DNA of 7,834 bases from Cellvibrionaceae bacterium (GCA_027012915.1 JALUYN010000577.1:1-7834), one strand, 5' to 3'; shown: positions 1 to 6,596, counted from the first letter of the stretch. The notes: generated by a model from the letters alone, not told the origin. Numbers and translations are program-made.

Positions 1-610
1 CAGCCATCATTTTCGGGTCCGGCTCCTCCAGAGACTGCAGCAATACCGTGTAGTGCTGCACCGCCAAGCCGTAGCGAGCCGCTTCAGCCGCTAATCGTGC
101 CAGGAGATAGCGATTTTCCTGAATGTCGGGGCGCTGCTCCACGCGTTTTTGCAGCTTTTCGATCAACTCATGAGTTACCTCGCCATCGGCGACCTCTCCT
201 GAGCGCATCGCCGCCATTTGTTGCTGGAATCGCTGCTCCAACAACACCTGAATGGAGACGTCATCCAGCGAGCCACGCTGCTGGTAGAACACAAAGGAGC
301 CGATTACCACAACGCCAGCAAAAACCAACAGAGGCCAACGTGCATCGAGATGCGCAGAGCCAGATTCTGCAACACTATCTTCCAGCAGTGATGATTCAAG
401 CTCTGCCATCAATTGCTGGTATTCCTCTTCACCAATATCGCCGCTGGATTTCTGTGCCTCCAGCTCTTTTCTGCTGTCATTGAACAGATCGAAGACCAGA
501 GCCTGACGGTCTCCCTCTTCGCTATTACCCTGTCGGCGCACAAAAGGCCAAACCACAAACAACACTGCAAGCAGCGCCAAGCCAAAGGCAAACACCCAGA
601 ACTGAGACAT
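1..610 (-). CDS. ccmI: Cytochrome c maturation protein CcmI (CycH), C-terminus outside window
   Basis: CcmI is the inner-membrane, TPR-containing apocytochrome c chaperone that works with CcmH and CcmF in System I haem ligation. I translated this frame by hand: it begins MSQFWVFAFGLALLAVL and stays open to the window edge for 203 codons. It shows the usual CcmI plan. There is a first membrane helix at about residues 4-24, a cytoplasmic loop of roughly 65 residues rich in charged residues and Glu/Gln, and a second helix at about 92-110. A periplasmic helical region then starts the TPR part (about 145 onward, with an ENRYLLARLAAEAARYG-type helix). The ATG at 608-610 is preceded by a GGGA Shine-Dalgarno. 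The gene follows ccmH on the same strand after 77 bp, the normal ccmH-ccmI order in pseudomonads. The family assignment rests on topology plus this neighbour. The TPR domain is only partly visible. Confidence 0.85.
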   Translation of the reverse strand, partial: MSQFWVFAFGLALLAVLFVVWPFVRRQGNSEEGDRQALVFDLFNDSRKELEAQKSSGDIGEEEYQQLMAELESSLLEDSVAESGSAHLDARWPLLVFAGVVVIGSFVFYQQRGSLDDVSIQVLLEQRFQQQMAAMRSGEVADGEVTHELIEKLQKRVEQRPDIQENRYLLARLAAEAARYGLAVQHYTVLLQSLEEPDPKMMA

Positions 611-687
611 TAATATTTCCCGGTAGTAGTAAATATGTATAACAATTTGATCAACGATCTTTACTCGGCGTCAGATACAGTAACGCC

Positions 688-1179
688 TCAGGAATCGCGC
701 CGGCGATCCGCTTCATCCAATAACTTTTTGAGGCGCGCCTTGTCCGAGGCCTCTGACTGAAGCTTTTCGGCCTCAACCTTTGACATTCCTGCTCGACGCT
801 TGCGAATCGTCAACGCCGCCACCAGCCAGGCAACCGCAAACAATCCCACCGGCAGCCCCCATAACAAATAGGTATTACTTTTCACCTGCGGCTTATAAAG
901 CACATAGTCCCCATAACGGGCCACCATAAAATCGGTAATTTCCTTATCCGACTTGCCTTCTTCGAGCATTCGATACAACTCCCGTCGCAAATCCTGAGCG
1001 ATGGGTGAATCGGATCCCGCCAGATTCTGGTTCTGACATTTCGGGCAACGCAACTCATCGATAAACGAGAGATATCGCTTACGCTGCACCTCGTCTTCAA
1101 ACTCATAGACATCGATAACAGCCAATGCTGGCTGCGCAAAAATCACTGCCGCCAAGCAGCAAAAAATAATCCGGATCAC
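688..1179 (-). CDS. ccmH: Cytochrome c maturation protein CcmH (thiol reductase subunit)
   Basis: CcmH is a membrane-anchored periplasmic thiol-disulfide protein that reduces the CXXCH cysteines of apocytochrome c and passes the apoprotein to the CcmF/CcmI haem ligase. The 163-residue product has a signal peptide (residues 1-20, ending PALA), then the family's LRCPKCQ active site with Cys45 and Cys48, and the following QNLAGSDSPIAQDLR helix typical of CcmH. A single membrane helix lies at about 104-124, with a short basic cytoplasmic tail. This is the short, unfused form found in pseudomonads; in E. coli CcmH and CcmI are fused. The start is GTG at 1177-1179, the only choice that keeps the whole signal peptide; its Shine-Dalgarno (AGG) is weak. 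No ccmG lies upstream, where the next genes are divergent tRNAs. The gene therefore probably has its own promoter and runs on into ccmI. Confidence 0.95.
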   Translation of the reverse strand: MIRIIFCCLAAVIFAQPALAVIDVYEFEDEVQRKRYLSFIDELRCPKCQNQNLAGSDSPIAQDLRRELYRMLEEGKSDKEITDFMVARYGDYVLYKPQVKSNTYLLWGLPVGLFAVAWLVAALTIRKRRAGMSKVEAEKLQSEASDKARLKKLLDEADRRRDS

Positions 1180-1242
1180 AGAAGACCAACCTGATTTACT
1201 ATAAATATCGCCAAAGGATGTGCCACAAGCTGGGGCAGAGCG

Positions 1243-1272
1243 AGTATAGCAGCCCCTAAAACCCCTCTACAA
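1243..1272 (-). promoter_or_regulatory. Probable sigma-70 promoter of ccmH-ccmI
   Basis: Read on the minus strand there is TTGTAG (1267-1272), an 18-bp spacer and TATACT (1243-1248), giving a leader of about 57 nt to the ccmH GTG. The -10 is good (5/6) and the -35 weak. A promoter is expected here because no ccm gene precedes ccmH and the neighbouring transcription unit runs the other way. Confidence 0.5.
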
Positions 1273-1345
1273 ACAATCATTTAGCGTGCTTTTTAGGCTT
1301 ATTGCATCCCAGGAAAACAGTTTTAAGTTTTTATGAAAAAAGTTG

Positions 1346-1373
1346 TTGACGCTAAAAATTTAATCATTAATAT
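1346..1373 (+). promoter_or_regulatory. Promoter of the tRNA-Val/tRNA-Asp operon
   Basis: TTGACG (1346-1351) is followed after 16 bp by TAATAT (1368-1373). An overlapping TATACG at 1371-1376 is an alternative -10 with a 19-bp spacer. The spacer and upstream flank are A/T-rich, including an A-run at 1336-1341, as in strong stable-RNA promoters. The predicted start lies near 1381, about 12 nt before mature tRNA-Val. Confidence 0.6.
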
Positions 1374-1392
1374 ACGCATCCACTGACAGCGC

Positions 1393-1468
1393 GGGTGGTT
1401 AGCTCAGCTGGGAGAGCATCGCCCTTACAAGGCGAGGGTCGGGGGTTCGATCCCCTCACCACCCACCA
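1393..1468 (+). tRNA. tRNA-Val(TAC)
   Basis: A complete 76-nt cloverleaf. The acceptor stem GGGTGGT (1393-1399) pairs with ACCACCC (1458-1464), followed by discriminator A and an encoded CCA (1466-1468). The anticodon stem TCGCC/GGCGA flanks loop CTTACAA (1424-1430), with anticodon TAC at 1426-1428, and the T-loop has GGTTCGATCC. It is nearly identical to E. coli tRNA-Val(UAC) as I recall it. It is the first gene of a two-tRNA operon, 47 nt ahead of tRNA-Asp. Confidence 0.98.
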
Positions 1469-1498
1469 ATTTCTCACCATTGTGACAGAGAAAATTGG
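1466..1498 (+). other. Hairpin in the tRNA-Val/tRNA-Asp spacer
   Basis: The 3' end of tRNA-Val plus spacer (CCAATTTCTC, 1466-1475) is complementary to GAGAAAATTGG (1488-1498) with a single bulged base. In the precursor this stem would cover the tRNA-Val CCA end and present the intercistronic region as a hairpin, a plausible entry point for processing RNases. This is inferred from base pairing only. Confidence 0.45.
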
Positions 1499-1515
1499 CC
1501 AAGCATCAGTATCGC

Positions 1516-1592
1516 GGACCGGTAGTTCAGTTGGTTAGAATACCGGCCTGTCACGCCGGGGGTCGCGGGTTCGAGTCCCGTCCGGTCCGCCA
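1516..1592 (+). tRNA. tRNA-Asp(GTC)
   Basis: A complete 77-nt cloverleaf. The acceptor GGACCGG (1516-1522) pairs with CCGGTCC (1582-1588), followed by discriminator G and encoded CCA (1590-1592). The anticodon stem CCGGC/GCCGG encloses loop CTGTCAC, with anticodon GTC at 1550-1552. The D-arm GTTCAG...GGTTAGAATAC and the T-arm are those of bacterial tRNA-Asp. Its last 17 nt, from 1576, are copied exactly at 1754-1770, which makes this tRNA the founder of the downstream repeat array. Confidence 0.98.
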
Positions 1593-1699
1593 CTATATTA
1601 AGGTCACCTTTGGGTGGCCTTTTTTATTGCCTCGAAAATATGTCGGCACCTCAGACGGGGCGAGAACCCGTCAGGGTTCGACCAATCGGCAGGAAAGCC
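1576..1699 (+). repeat. tRNA-Asp-derived repeat, copy 1
   Basis: This 124-bp stretch recurs at 1754-1877 with only three substitutions (at 1634, 1643 and 1693). The spacing between copies is exactly 178 bp. The repeat begins inside the T-arm of tRNA-Asp (TCCCGTCCGGTCCGCCA), takes in the terminator-like hairpin 1600-1625, then a hairpin with arms GACGGG/CCCGTC (1654-1672). It ends half-way through another hairpin (arms CCAATCGGC 1682-1690 and GCCGATTGG 1697-1705). The unit length and the terminal tRNA fragment match the published organisation downstream of E. coli tyrT. Confidence 0.9.
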
Positions 1700-1770
1700 G
1701 ATTGGGATTCCGAAGGAAGCCTCTGGCCGAGGGGCATGGATGCCCCGAGTCACTCCCGTCCGGTCCGCCA
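1593..1770 (+). ncRNA. RtT-like RNA released from the tRNA-Asp transcript (candidate)
   Basis: Immediately after the CCA of tRNA-Asp lies a structured 178-nt unit ending with a second CCA-bearing tRNA fragment. It contains, in order, hairpin AAGGTCACC/GGTGGCCTT with a T-run; hairpin GACGGG/CCCGTC (1654-1672); a T-arm-like GGGTTCGACC (1674-1683); a perfect 9-bp hairpin CCAATCGGC-AGGAAA-GCCGATTGG (1682-1705); and hairpin GGGGCA-TGGA-TGCCCC (1731-1746). In E. coli the RtT RNA is cut from the tyrT primary transcript during tRNA processing and comes from 178-bp repeats that each carry the tRNA 3' end. The same design here suggests a homologue. The boundaries are inferred from the repeat unit, not observed. 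A second, truncated unit follows at 1771-1877. Confidence 0.55.
1600..1625 (+). terminator. Terminator-like hairpin after tRNA-Asp
   Basis: AAGGTCACC (1600-1608) pairs with GGTGGCCTT (1613-1621) around a 4-nt loop, followed by a T-run to 1625. It has the form of an intrinsic terminator for the tRNA operon. Because an identical copy follows 178 bp later (1778-1803), termination at the first may be only partial. Confidence 0.7.
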
Positions 1771-1877
1771 CTATATTAAGGTCACCTTTGGGTGGCCTTT
1801 TTTATTGCCTCAAAAATATGCCGGCACCTCAGACGGGGCGAGAACCCGTCAGGGTTCGACCAATCGGCAGAAAAGCC
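1754..1877 (+). repeat. tRNA-Asp-derived repeat, copy 2 (truncated unit)
   Basis: This is the second copy of the 124-bp repeat, 121 of 124 positions identical to copy 1. It starts with an exact 17-nt copy of the tRNA-Asp 3' end including CCA (1754-1770), then repeats the terminator-like hairpin (1778-1803) and the GACGGG/CCCGTC hairpin. Similarity stops at 1877, in the descending arm of the CCAATCGGC hairpin, so that stem falls to three pairs here. A partial last unit is how tandem tRNA-derived arrays usually end. Confidence 0.9.
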
Positions 1878-1913
1878 AGCTGTAGATGTAAAGAGAAGGG
1901 AAAATGACAGACG

Positions 1914-1948
1914 AAAAAAAGGCCTTCAGCTATAAATCACCGAAGGCC
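1914..1948 (-). terminator. Intrinsic terminator of the small membrane protein gene
   Basis: On the minus strand GGCCTTC (1942-1948) pairs with GAAGGCC (1921-1927) across a 14-nt loop and is followed by seven Ts (1914-1920). It lies 43 bp past the stop codon of the 44-codon gene. It also keeps that transcript from running into the tRNA repeats. Confidence 0.85.
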
Positions 1949-1990
1949 AATGCGATGTGAATCTTTTGCGAGGGTCAAACGATGTGAGGA

Positions 1991-2125
1991 TCACTCAGCT
2001 CTGGATTTGGAATTCTCCATATCCTGCTTAATGTGCTTCCAACCATAGCGTCCAATACCGACGGTCGCTACGATAGTCGCAACAACAATTACAATACCGG
2101 AAATTACATATTCGTCCATATACAT
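1991..2125 (-). CDS. 44-residue single-helix membrane protein, CcoM-like cbb3 oxidase subunit candidate
   Basis: A complete 44-codon gene found by reading the gap on the minus strand. It begins MYMDEYVISGIVIVV and ends KQDMENSKSRAE before TGA. A GGGG Shine-Dalgarno (2134-2137) sits 8 nt before the ATG; Met3 is an alternative start. The product has an acidic N-terminus (D4, E5), one hydrophobic helix at about residues 7-25, the junction GRYGWK (25-30) and a polar C-terminal tail. This layout and the opening pattern M-[FY]-x-D-x-x-V-I-x-G resemble, from memory, CcoM, the small helical subunit of Pseudomonas stutzeri cbb3 cytochrome oxidase. The gene is flanked by a perfect FNR/Anr box promoter and its own terminator, which fits a microaerobic respiratory role. 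That it is a real gene is well supported; the CcoM identity is an inference. Other single-helix oxidase subunits (CcoQ- or CydX-like) are alternatives. Confidence 0.72.
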   Translation of the reverse strand: MYMDEYVISGIVIVVATIVATVGIGRYGWKHIKQDMENSKSRAE

Positions 2126-2159
2126 TGGCTTGTCCCCACTGATGTTTTGCAATGAGGTC

Positions 2160-2200
2160 AGAATACTCGCCTAGAGCAAAATCGTTTTGATCTCAATCAA
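2160..2200 (-). promoter_or_regulatory. FNR/Anr-activated (class II) promoter of the small membrane protein gene
   Basis: TTGAT-CTCA-ATCAA at 2187-2200 matches the FNR/Anr consensus TTGAT-N4-ATCAA in all ten defined bases. On the minus strand a -10 TATTCT (2160-2165) follows at the distance expected when the box is centred near -41, and there is no -35 of its own. That is the standard activator-dependent class II layout. The inferred start is near 2153, giving a leader of about 28 nt. The box lies 41 bp past the tetR stop codon. Confidence 0.82.
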
Positions 2201-2240
2201 GACTGCACACACTGTAAGGATATTTTCAAAACAAACAGGC

Positions 2241-2876
2241 CTAGTCGAGGAATTTCAGGAACATCTCAACGGCAGTCTCCGTCATTGCCTCGATTGCGGA
2301 CGACTCCATATAAATGCCATCAATCATAAAGCGGCTCATACCGTGCATAACACTCCATCGAACCTGGGAAAAACGCAGCACATCGATATCGGCGCGTATA
2401 CGACCCTCTTTCTGCAAACGCTTCATCAAACGCAAATCCTTGCGGAAGGACTCGTAAGCTACCTGCTTAAGAGACTCGGTGAGGCTCTTGGAGCGCCAAA
2501 GGGCACCACCAAACATCAGGTCATAATACTCGGGATTTTCTGTGGCAAACTTTACATACTCCAGGAATGACTGCCGAAACCCCTCTTCGCTCAGCAAATC
2601 AAAATTATCCTGAGCGCCCTTCTCCAAAAGCCTGAGCATACGAGTAAACCCTTCTTCGGCAATCGCGCAAAGAAGCTCATCTTTGTCTTTGAAATGATGG
2701 TAAGGCGCTGTACGGGATACTCCAACGTCAGCCGCCAGCTTGCGCATGGAAAGCCCGGCCTCCCCCTCTTCTTTCAATAACTTAACCGCACCCAAGACCA
2801 GCTGTTGACGCAGATCACCGTGGTGGTAAGGCTTTTTTGATTCTAATTGTTGGCTATTTCTATCACTCATAGTCAT
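2241..2876 (-). CDS. TetR/AcrR-family transcriptional regulator with WHG-type C-terminal domain
   Basis: A 211-residue one-component regulator, usual length for TetR. The N-terminal DNA-binding domain covers about residues 17-68. It includes the helix-turn-helix LSMRKLAADVGVSRTAPYHHF (42-62), with the YHHF recognition-helix end, and the following KDKDELLCAI. The C-terminal ligand domain has NPEYYDLMFG (114-123) and WSVMHG (174-179), the W-x3-HG signature of WHG-type TetR proteins. The ATG at 2874-2876 has GGTGG six bases upstream; an in-frame ATG at 2870 is a second option. It is transcribed away from the dienoyl-CoA operon, and the shared intergenic region carries two palindromes. It is therefore probably a local repressor of that operon and of itself, responding to an acyl-CoA or fatty acid; the ligand is inferred only from context. 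Confidence 0.93.
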   Translation of the reverse strand: MTMSDRNSQQLESKKPYHHGDLRQQLVLGAVKLLKEEGEAGLSMRKLAADVGVSRTAPYHHFKDKDELLCAIAEEGFTRMLRLLEKGAQDNFDLLSEEGFRQSFLEYVKFATENPEYYDLMFGGALWRSKSLTESLKQVAYESFRKDLRLMKRLQKEGRIRADIDVLRFSQVRWSVMHGMSRFMIDGIYMESSAIEAMTETAVEMFLKFLD

Positions 2877-2892
2877 AAGGTACCACCAGATC

Positions 2893-2921
2893 TTGACATC
2901 GTCAAAATACAGCGCTAGATT
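2893..2921 (+). promoter_or_regulatory. Promoter of the dienoyl-CoA operon with overlapping palindrome
   Basis: TTGACA (2893-2898), a perfect -35, is followed after 17 bp by TAGATT (2916-2921), 4/6 to the -10 consensus. The -35 is embedded in TTGACATCGTCAA (2893-2905), an inverted repeat with 5-bp arms. A TetR dimer bound there would block RNA polymerase directly. The predicted leader to the GTG at 3030 is about 100 nt. Confidence 0.6.
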
Positions 2922-2930
2922 GGCAAAACT

Positions 2931-2953
2931 TGACAGTGTCTAGACTCGTGTCA
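2931..2953 (+). promoter_or_regulatory. Second candidate TetR operator
   Basis: The outer arms TGACA (2931-2935) and TGTCA (2949-2953) form a 23-bp inverted repeat around an internal palindrome GTCTAGAC (2939-2946). It lies just downstream of the predicted transcription start of the operon, a usual place for a repressor site. It shares the TTGAC/GTCAA half-site theme with the palindrome at 2893-2905. Binding is inferred. Confidence 0.5.
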
Positions 2954-3029
2954 CACATAGAGGTTTAGTCCAGAAAAACGCACACCAGAAACGCCAACAG
3001 GCGATACAACAAACGGAGAGAGCGAAGTC

Positions 3030-3896
3030 GTGTCCGAATACGAATCAGTTGAAGTCACAATCGAGAACAAGATTGCCCATATCAAGCTGAATAAGCCTGA
3101 CACCTACAACACCTTTACCCCTGCATTGTGGGTTGAGATTCCCAAAGCGGTGAAGAAAATCAGCGACGGCGCTCTGGCTCGCGTGATTGTCCTCTCCTCT
3201 ACCGGCAAACATTTTTGTGCGGGCATGGATTTGTCTGTATTCACCAGTGGAGTGAGTGAAGGCGAATTTGAATTGGCTCGTAAACATGAAAACCTGCGCC
3301 GCCTGGTCTTTCAACTGCAGGATTGCTTTAACGCGCTTGAAGAATCCCGCATTCCCGTGCTTGTGGCCAGCCAGGGTGGCTGTATCGGTGCCGGTCTGGA
3401 CATGATTTGTGCCGCCGACAGCCGTTACTGCACCAAAGATGCTTTCTTCTCTATCGAAGAAACCAAACTGGGTATGACCGCTGATGTTGGCACACTGCAA
3501 CGCCTGCCAAAGATTATTCCTCAAGGCATAGTTCGCGAGTTGGCCTACACGGGACGCCGTTTTATGGCCGATGAAGCCAAAGATGCCGGACTGGTAAACA
3601 AAGTTTTCGACACCCAGGAAGAAATGCTCGATCACGTGATGAGCATCGCTAGCCAGATCGCGGCTAATTCACCTCTGGCCGTTACCGGCTGCAAGACTAT
3701 GATCAACTACACCCGCGATCACAGTGTCTCAGACAGCTTGGCTTATATGGCCACTTGGCAAGCGGGCATGTACCAGCCACAAAACGATATGTTCGAAACC
3801 TTCGCCGCCAAAGCTGAAAAGCGCGCACCACAATTTGATGAAATCCCACCAGTTGTAGAGCTGGAAACCCTGTTCAACAGCAGCAAGGAGAGCTGA
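3030..3896 (+). CDS. Delta3,5-delta2,4-dienoyl-CoA isomerase (crotonase family)
   Basis: It shifts 3,5-dienoyl-CoA to 2,4-dienoyl-CoA, an auxiliary step in beta-oxidation of fatty acids with odd-numbered double bonds; the product is the substrate of the FadH-type reductase encoded downstream. The 288-residue protein has the crotonase oxyanion-hole segments HFCAGMDL (61-68) and SQGGCIGAGLDM (114-125). It also has the stretch ADVGTLQRLPK (151-161), which is characteristic of ECH1-type dienoyl-CoA isomerases rather than hydratases. All three catalytic acids known from rat dienoyl-CoA isomerase (Asp176, Glu196, Asp204) have matching spacing here: Asp124, Glu144, Asp152. The start is GTG at 3030 with GGAGAG nine bases upstream. 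The stop lies only three bases before the next ATG. There is no peroxisomal-type extension, as expected in bacteria. General enoyl-CoA hydratase is the less likely alternative. Confidence 0.9.
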   Translation: MSEYESVEVTIENKIAHIKLNKPDTYNTFTPALWVEIPKAVKKISDGALARVIVLSSTGKHFCAGMDLSVFTSGVSEGEFELARKHENLRRLVFQLQDCFNALEESRIPVLVASQGGCIGAGLDMICAADSRYCTKDAFFSIEETKLGMTADVGTLQRLPKIIPQGIVRELAYTGRRFMADEAKDAGLVNKVFDTQEEMLDHVMSIASQIAANSPLAVTGCKTMINYTRDHSVSDSLAYMATWQAGMYQPQNDMFETFAAKAEKRAPQFDEIPPVVELETLFNSSKES

Positions 3897-3899
3897 GCT

Positions 3900-4304
3900 A
3901 TGAGTAACGCCGAATTTTTGAGCCAATGGCATAAAGCTGTCGTAGATAAAGACTACGATATCCTCGACGACCTGCTGGCGGAGAACGTGGAATTCCACTC
4001 TCCCACTCTCTGGAAGCCCAAAGAAGGCAAGGACATCACCAAGTACATTCTGATGGTGATTTCGCAGCTCTTCGAAGACTTCAAGTATCACCGCCAGTTT
4101 GAACTGGACAGCAGCTTTGGCTTGGAATTTTCCGCCAAAGTTGAAGGTAAAGCTCTGAAAGGTATCGATCTGATTCGTCTTAACGACGAAGGTAAGATTG
4201 AGCACTTCGAGGTGATGATTCGCCCGCTGAACACTTTGAATTTGATCTTTGAAAAAATGACCGCAGAGCTTCAAGCGGCAGGCTTCTTGCCAAAAGATCT
4301 TTAA
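3900..4304 (+). CDS. NTF2/SnoaL-like small protein of the dienoyl-CoA operon
   Basis: A 134-residue protein with the NTF2-like cone-fold pattern. There is an N-terminal helix (FLSQWHKAVVDKDYDILDDLL, about 6-26), then ENVEFHSPTLW (29-38) as the first strand. A middle helix follows (45-60), then three C-terminal strands including LKGIDLIRLNDEGKIEHFEV (86-105). Such proteins are small cytoplasmic ligand-binding or isomerase-like proteins of very diverse activity, so no reaction can be named. It follows the isomerase after three bases, and its Shine-Dalgarno (AAGGAG, 3885-3890) lies inside the isomerase gene, so the two are translationally coupled. Its context suggests a role with unsaturated acyl-CoA substrates, for example binding or isomerising an intermediate, but that is inference. 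No signal peptide or membrane segment is seen. Confidence 0.8.
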   Translation: MSNAEFLSQWHKAVVDKDYDILDDLLAENVEFHSPTLWKPKEGKDITKYILMVISQLFEDFKYHRQFELDSSFGLEFSAKVEGKALKGIDLIRLNDEGKIEHFEVMIRPLNTLNLIFEKMTAELQAAGFLPKDL

Positions 4305-4315
4305 TTCAGTCGAAA

Positions 4316-4340
4316 TTCAGATGGCAGCGCGCCAACTGAA
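4316..4340 (+). other. Hairpin in the 116-bp gap before the reductase gene
   Basis: TTCAG-A-TGGC (4316-4325) pairs with GCCA-A-CTGAA (4331-4340) around loop AGCGC: nine pairs with one A/A mismatch. No T-run follows, so it is not an intrinsic terminator. It more likely stabilises or separates the upstream part of the operon mRNA, or tunes expression of the reductase. No convincing separate promoter is visible in 4305-4420. A smaller CTAAAG/CTTTAG pairing lies at about 4360-4380. Confidence 0.4.
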
Positions 4341-4396
4341 ACAAGATACAAACGTGAAACTAAAGCGCTAAAGACTTTAGAACTCACTACAAATAA

Positions 4397-6445
<2,049 letters not shown>

Positions 6446-6473
6446 TTGGCGCCATTCGATTACCAACGCTTCA

Positions 6474-6499
6474 GGGGCTGATTTTCAGCCCCTTTTTTT
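6474..6499 (+). terminator. Intrinsic terminator of the dienoyl-CoA operon
   Basis: GGGGCTGA (6474-6481), loop TTT, TCAGCCCC (6485-6492), then seven Ts (6493-6499). An 8-bp perfect G/C-rich stem with a U-tract, 28 bp past the fadH stop. Confidence 0.95.
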
Positions 6500-6502
6500 A
6501 TT

Positions 6503-6562
6503 GCCAAGGATGGCATGGAAGATATTTGCTCCTGCAATATCTGCACTTCCGCCGTCCTTGGC
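6503..6562. repeat. 60-nt imperfect inverted repeat (long hairpin)
   Basis: The outer arms GCCAAGGA (6503-6510) and TCCTTGGC (6555-6562) enclose GGC/GCC, GGAAG/CTTCC and, at the tip, GATATT-T-GC/GCAATATC around loop TCCT. In total about 24 pairs form with small interruptions. It starts four bases after the fadH terminator T-run and is not followed by Ts on the plus strand. It could be a repetitive intergenic element of the CCAAGGATGGC type that I recall from gammaproteobacteria, an mRNA-end structure, or part of a small RNA; the sequence does not decide. The noncoding stretch 6500-6744 otherwise contains the elements listed next and no credible gene. Confidence 0.6.
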
Positions 6563-6596
6563 GGTCGTATACCGCGGTAGGCATGGACAAGGTGAA

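Noticed and set aside
97..483. 128-codon plus-strand open frame at the left end
   Set aside because: Antisense to the well-supported ccmI frame, with low-complexity Pro/Arg/His-rich composition.
645..660. TTGATCAACGATC between ccmH and ccmI as an FNR box
   Set aside because: Only the left half-site fits; the right half does not match ATCAA at the required 4-bp spacing.
1180..1260. Remnant of ccmG overlapping the ccmH start
   Set aside because: A short open stretch ends in TGA over the GTG, but its translation shows no resemblance to a CcmG C-terminus.
1576..1770. Integration (att) sites of a mobile element at the tRNA-Asp 3' end
   Set aside because: The space between the tRNA fragments is only 178 bp and holds no integrase; near-identity continues 107 bp past the tRNA end in both copies, so a tandem repeat explains it better.
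1495..1907. Three overlapping plus-strand open frames of 91-97 codons across tRNA-Asp and the repeats, possibly like the protamine-like Tpr of E. coli tyrT
   Set aside because: They run through tRNA and terminator hairpins, lack Shine-Dalgarno sequences, and their internal peptide repetition simply reflects the DNA repeat.
2930..2960. Second sigma-70 promoter from TTGACA at 2930-2935
   Set aside because: No acceptable -10 at 16-18 bp spacing; the sequence is better read as part of the TGACA...TGTCA palindrome.
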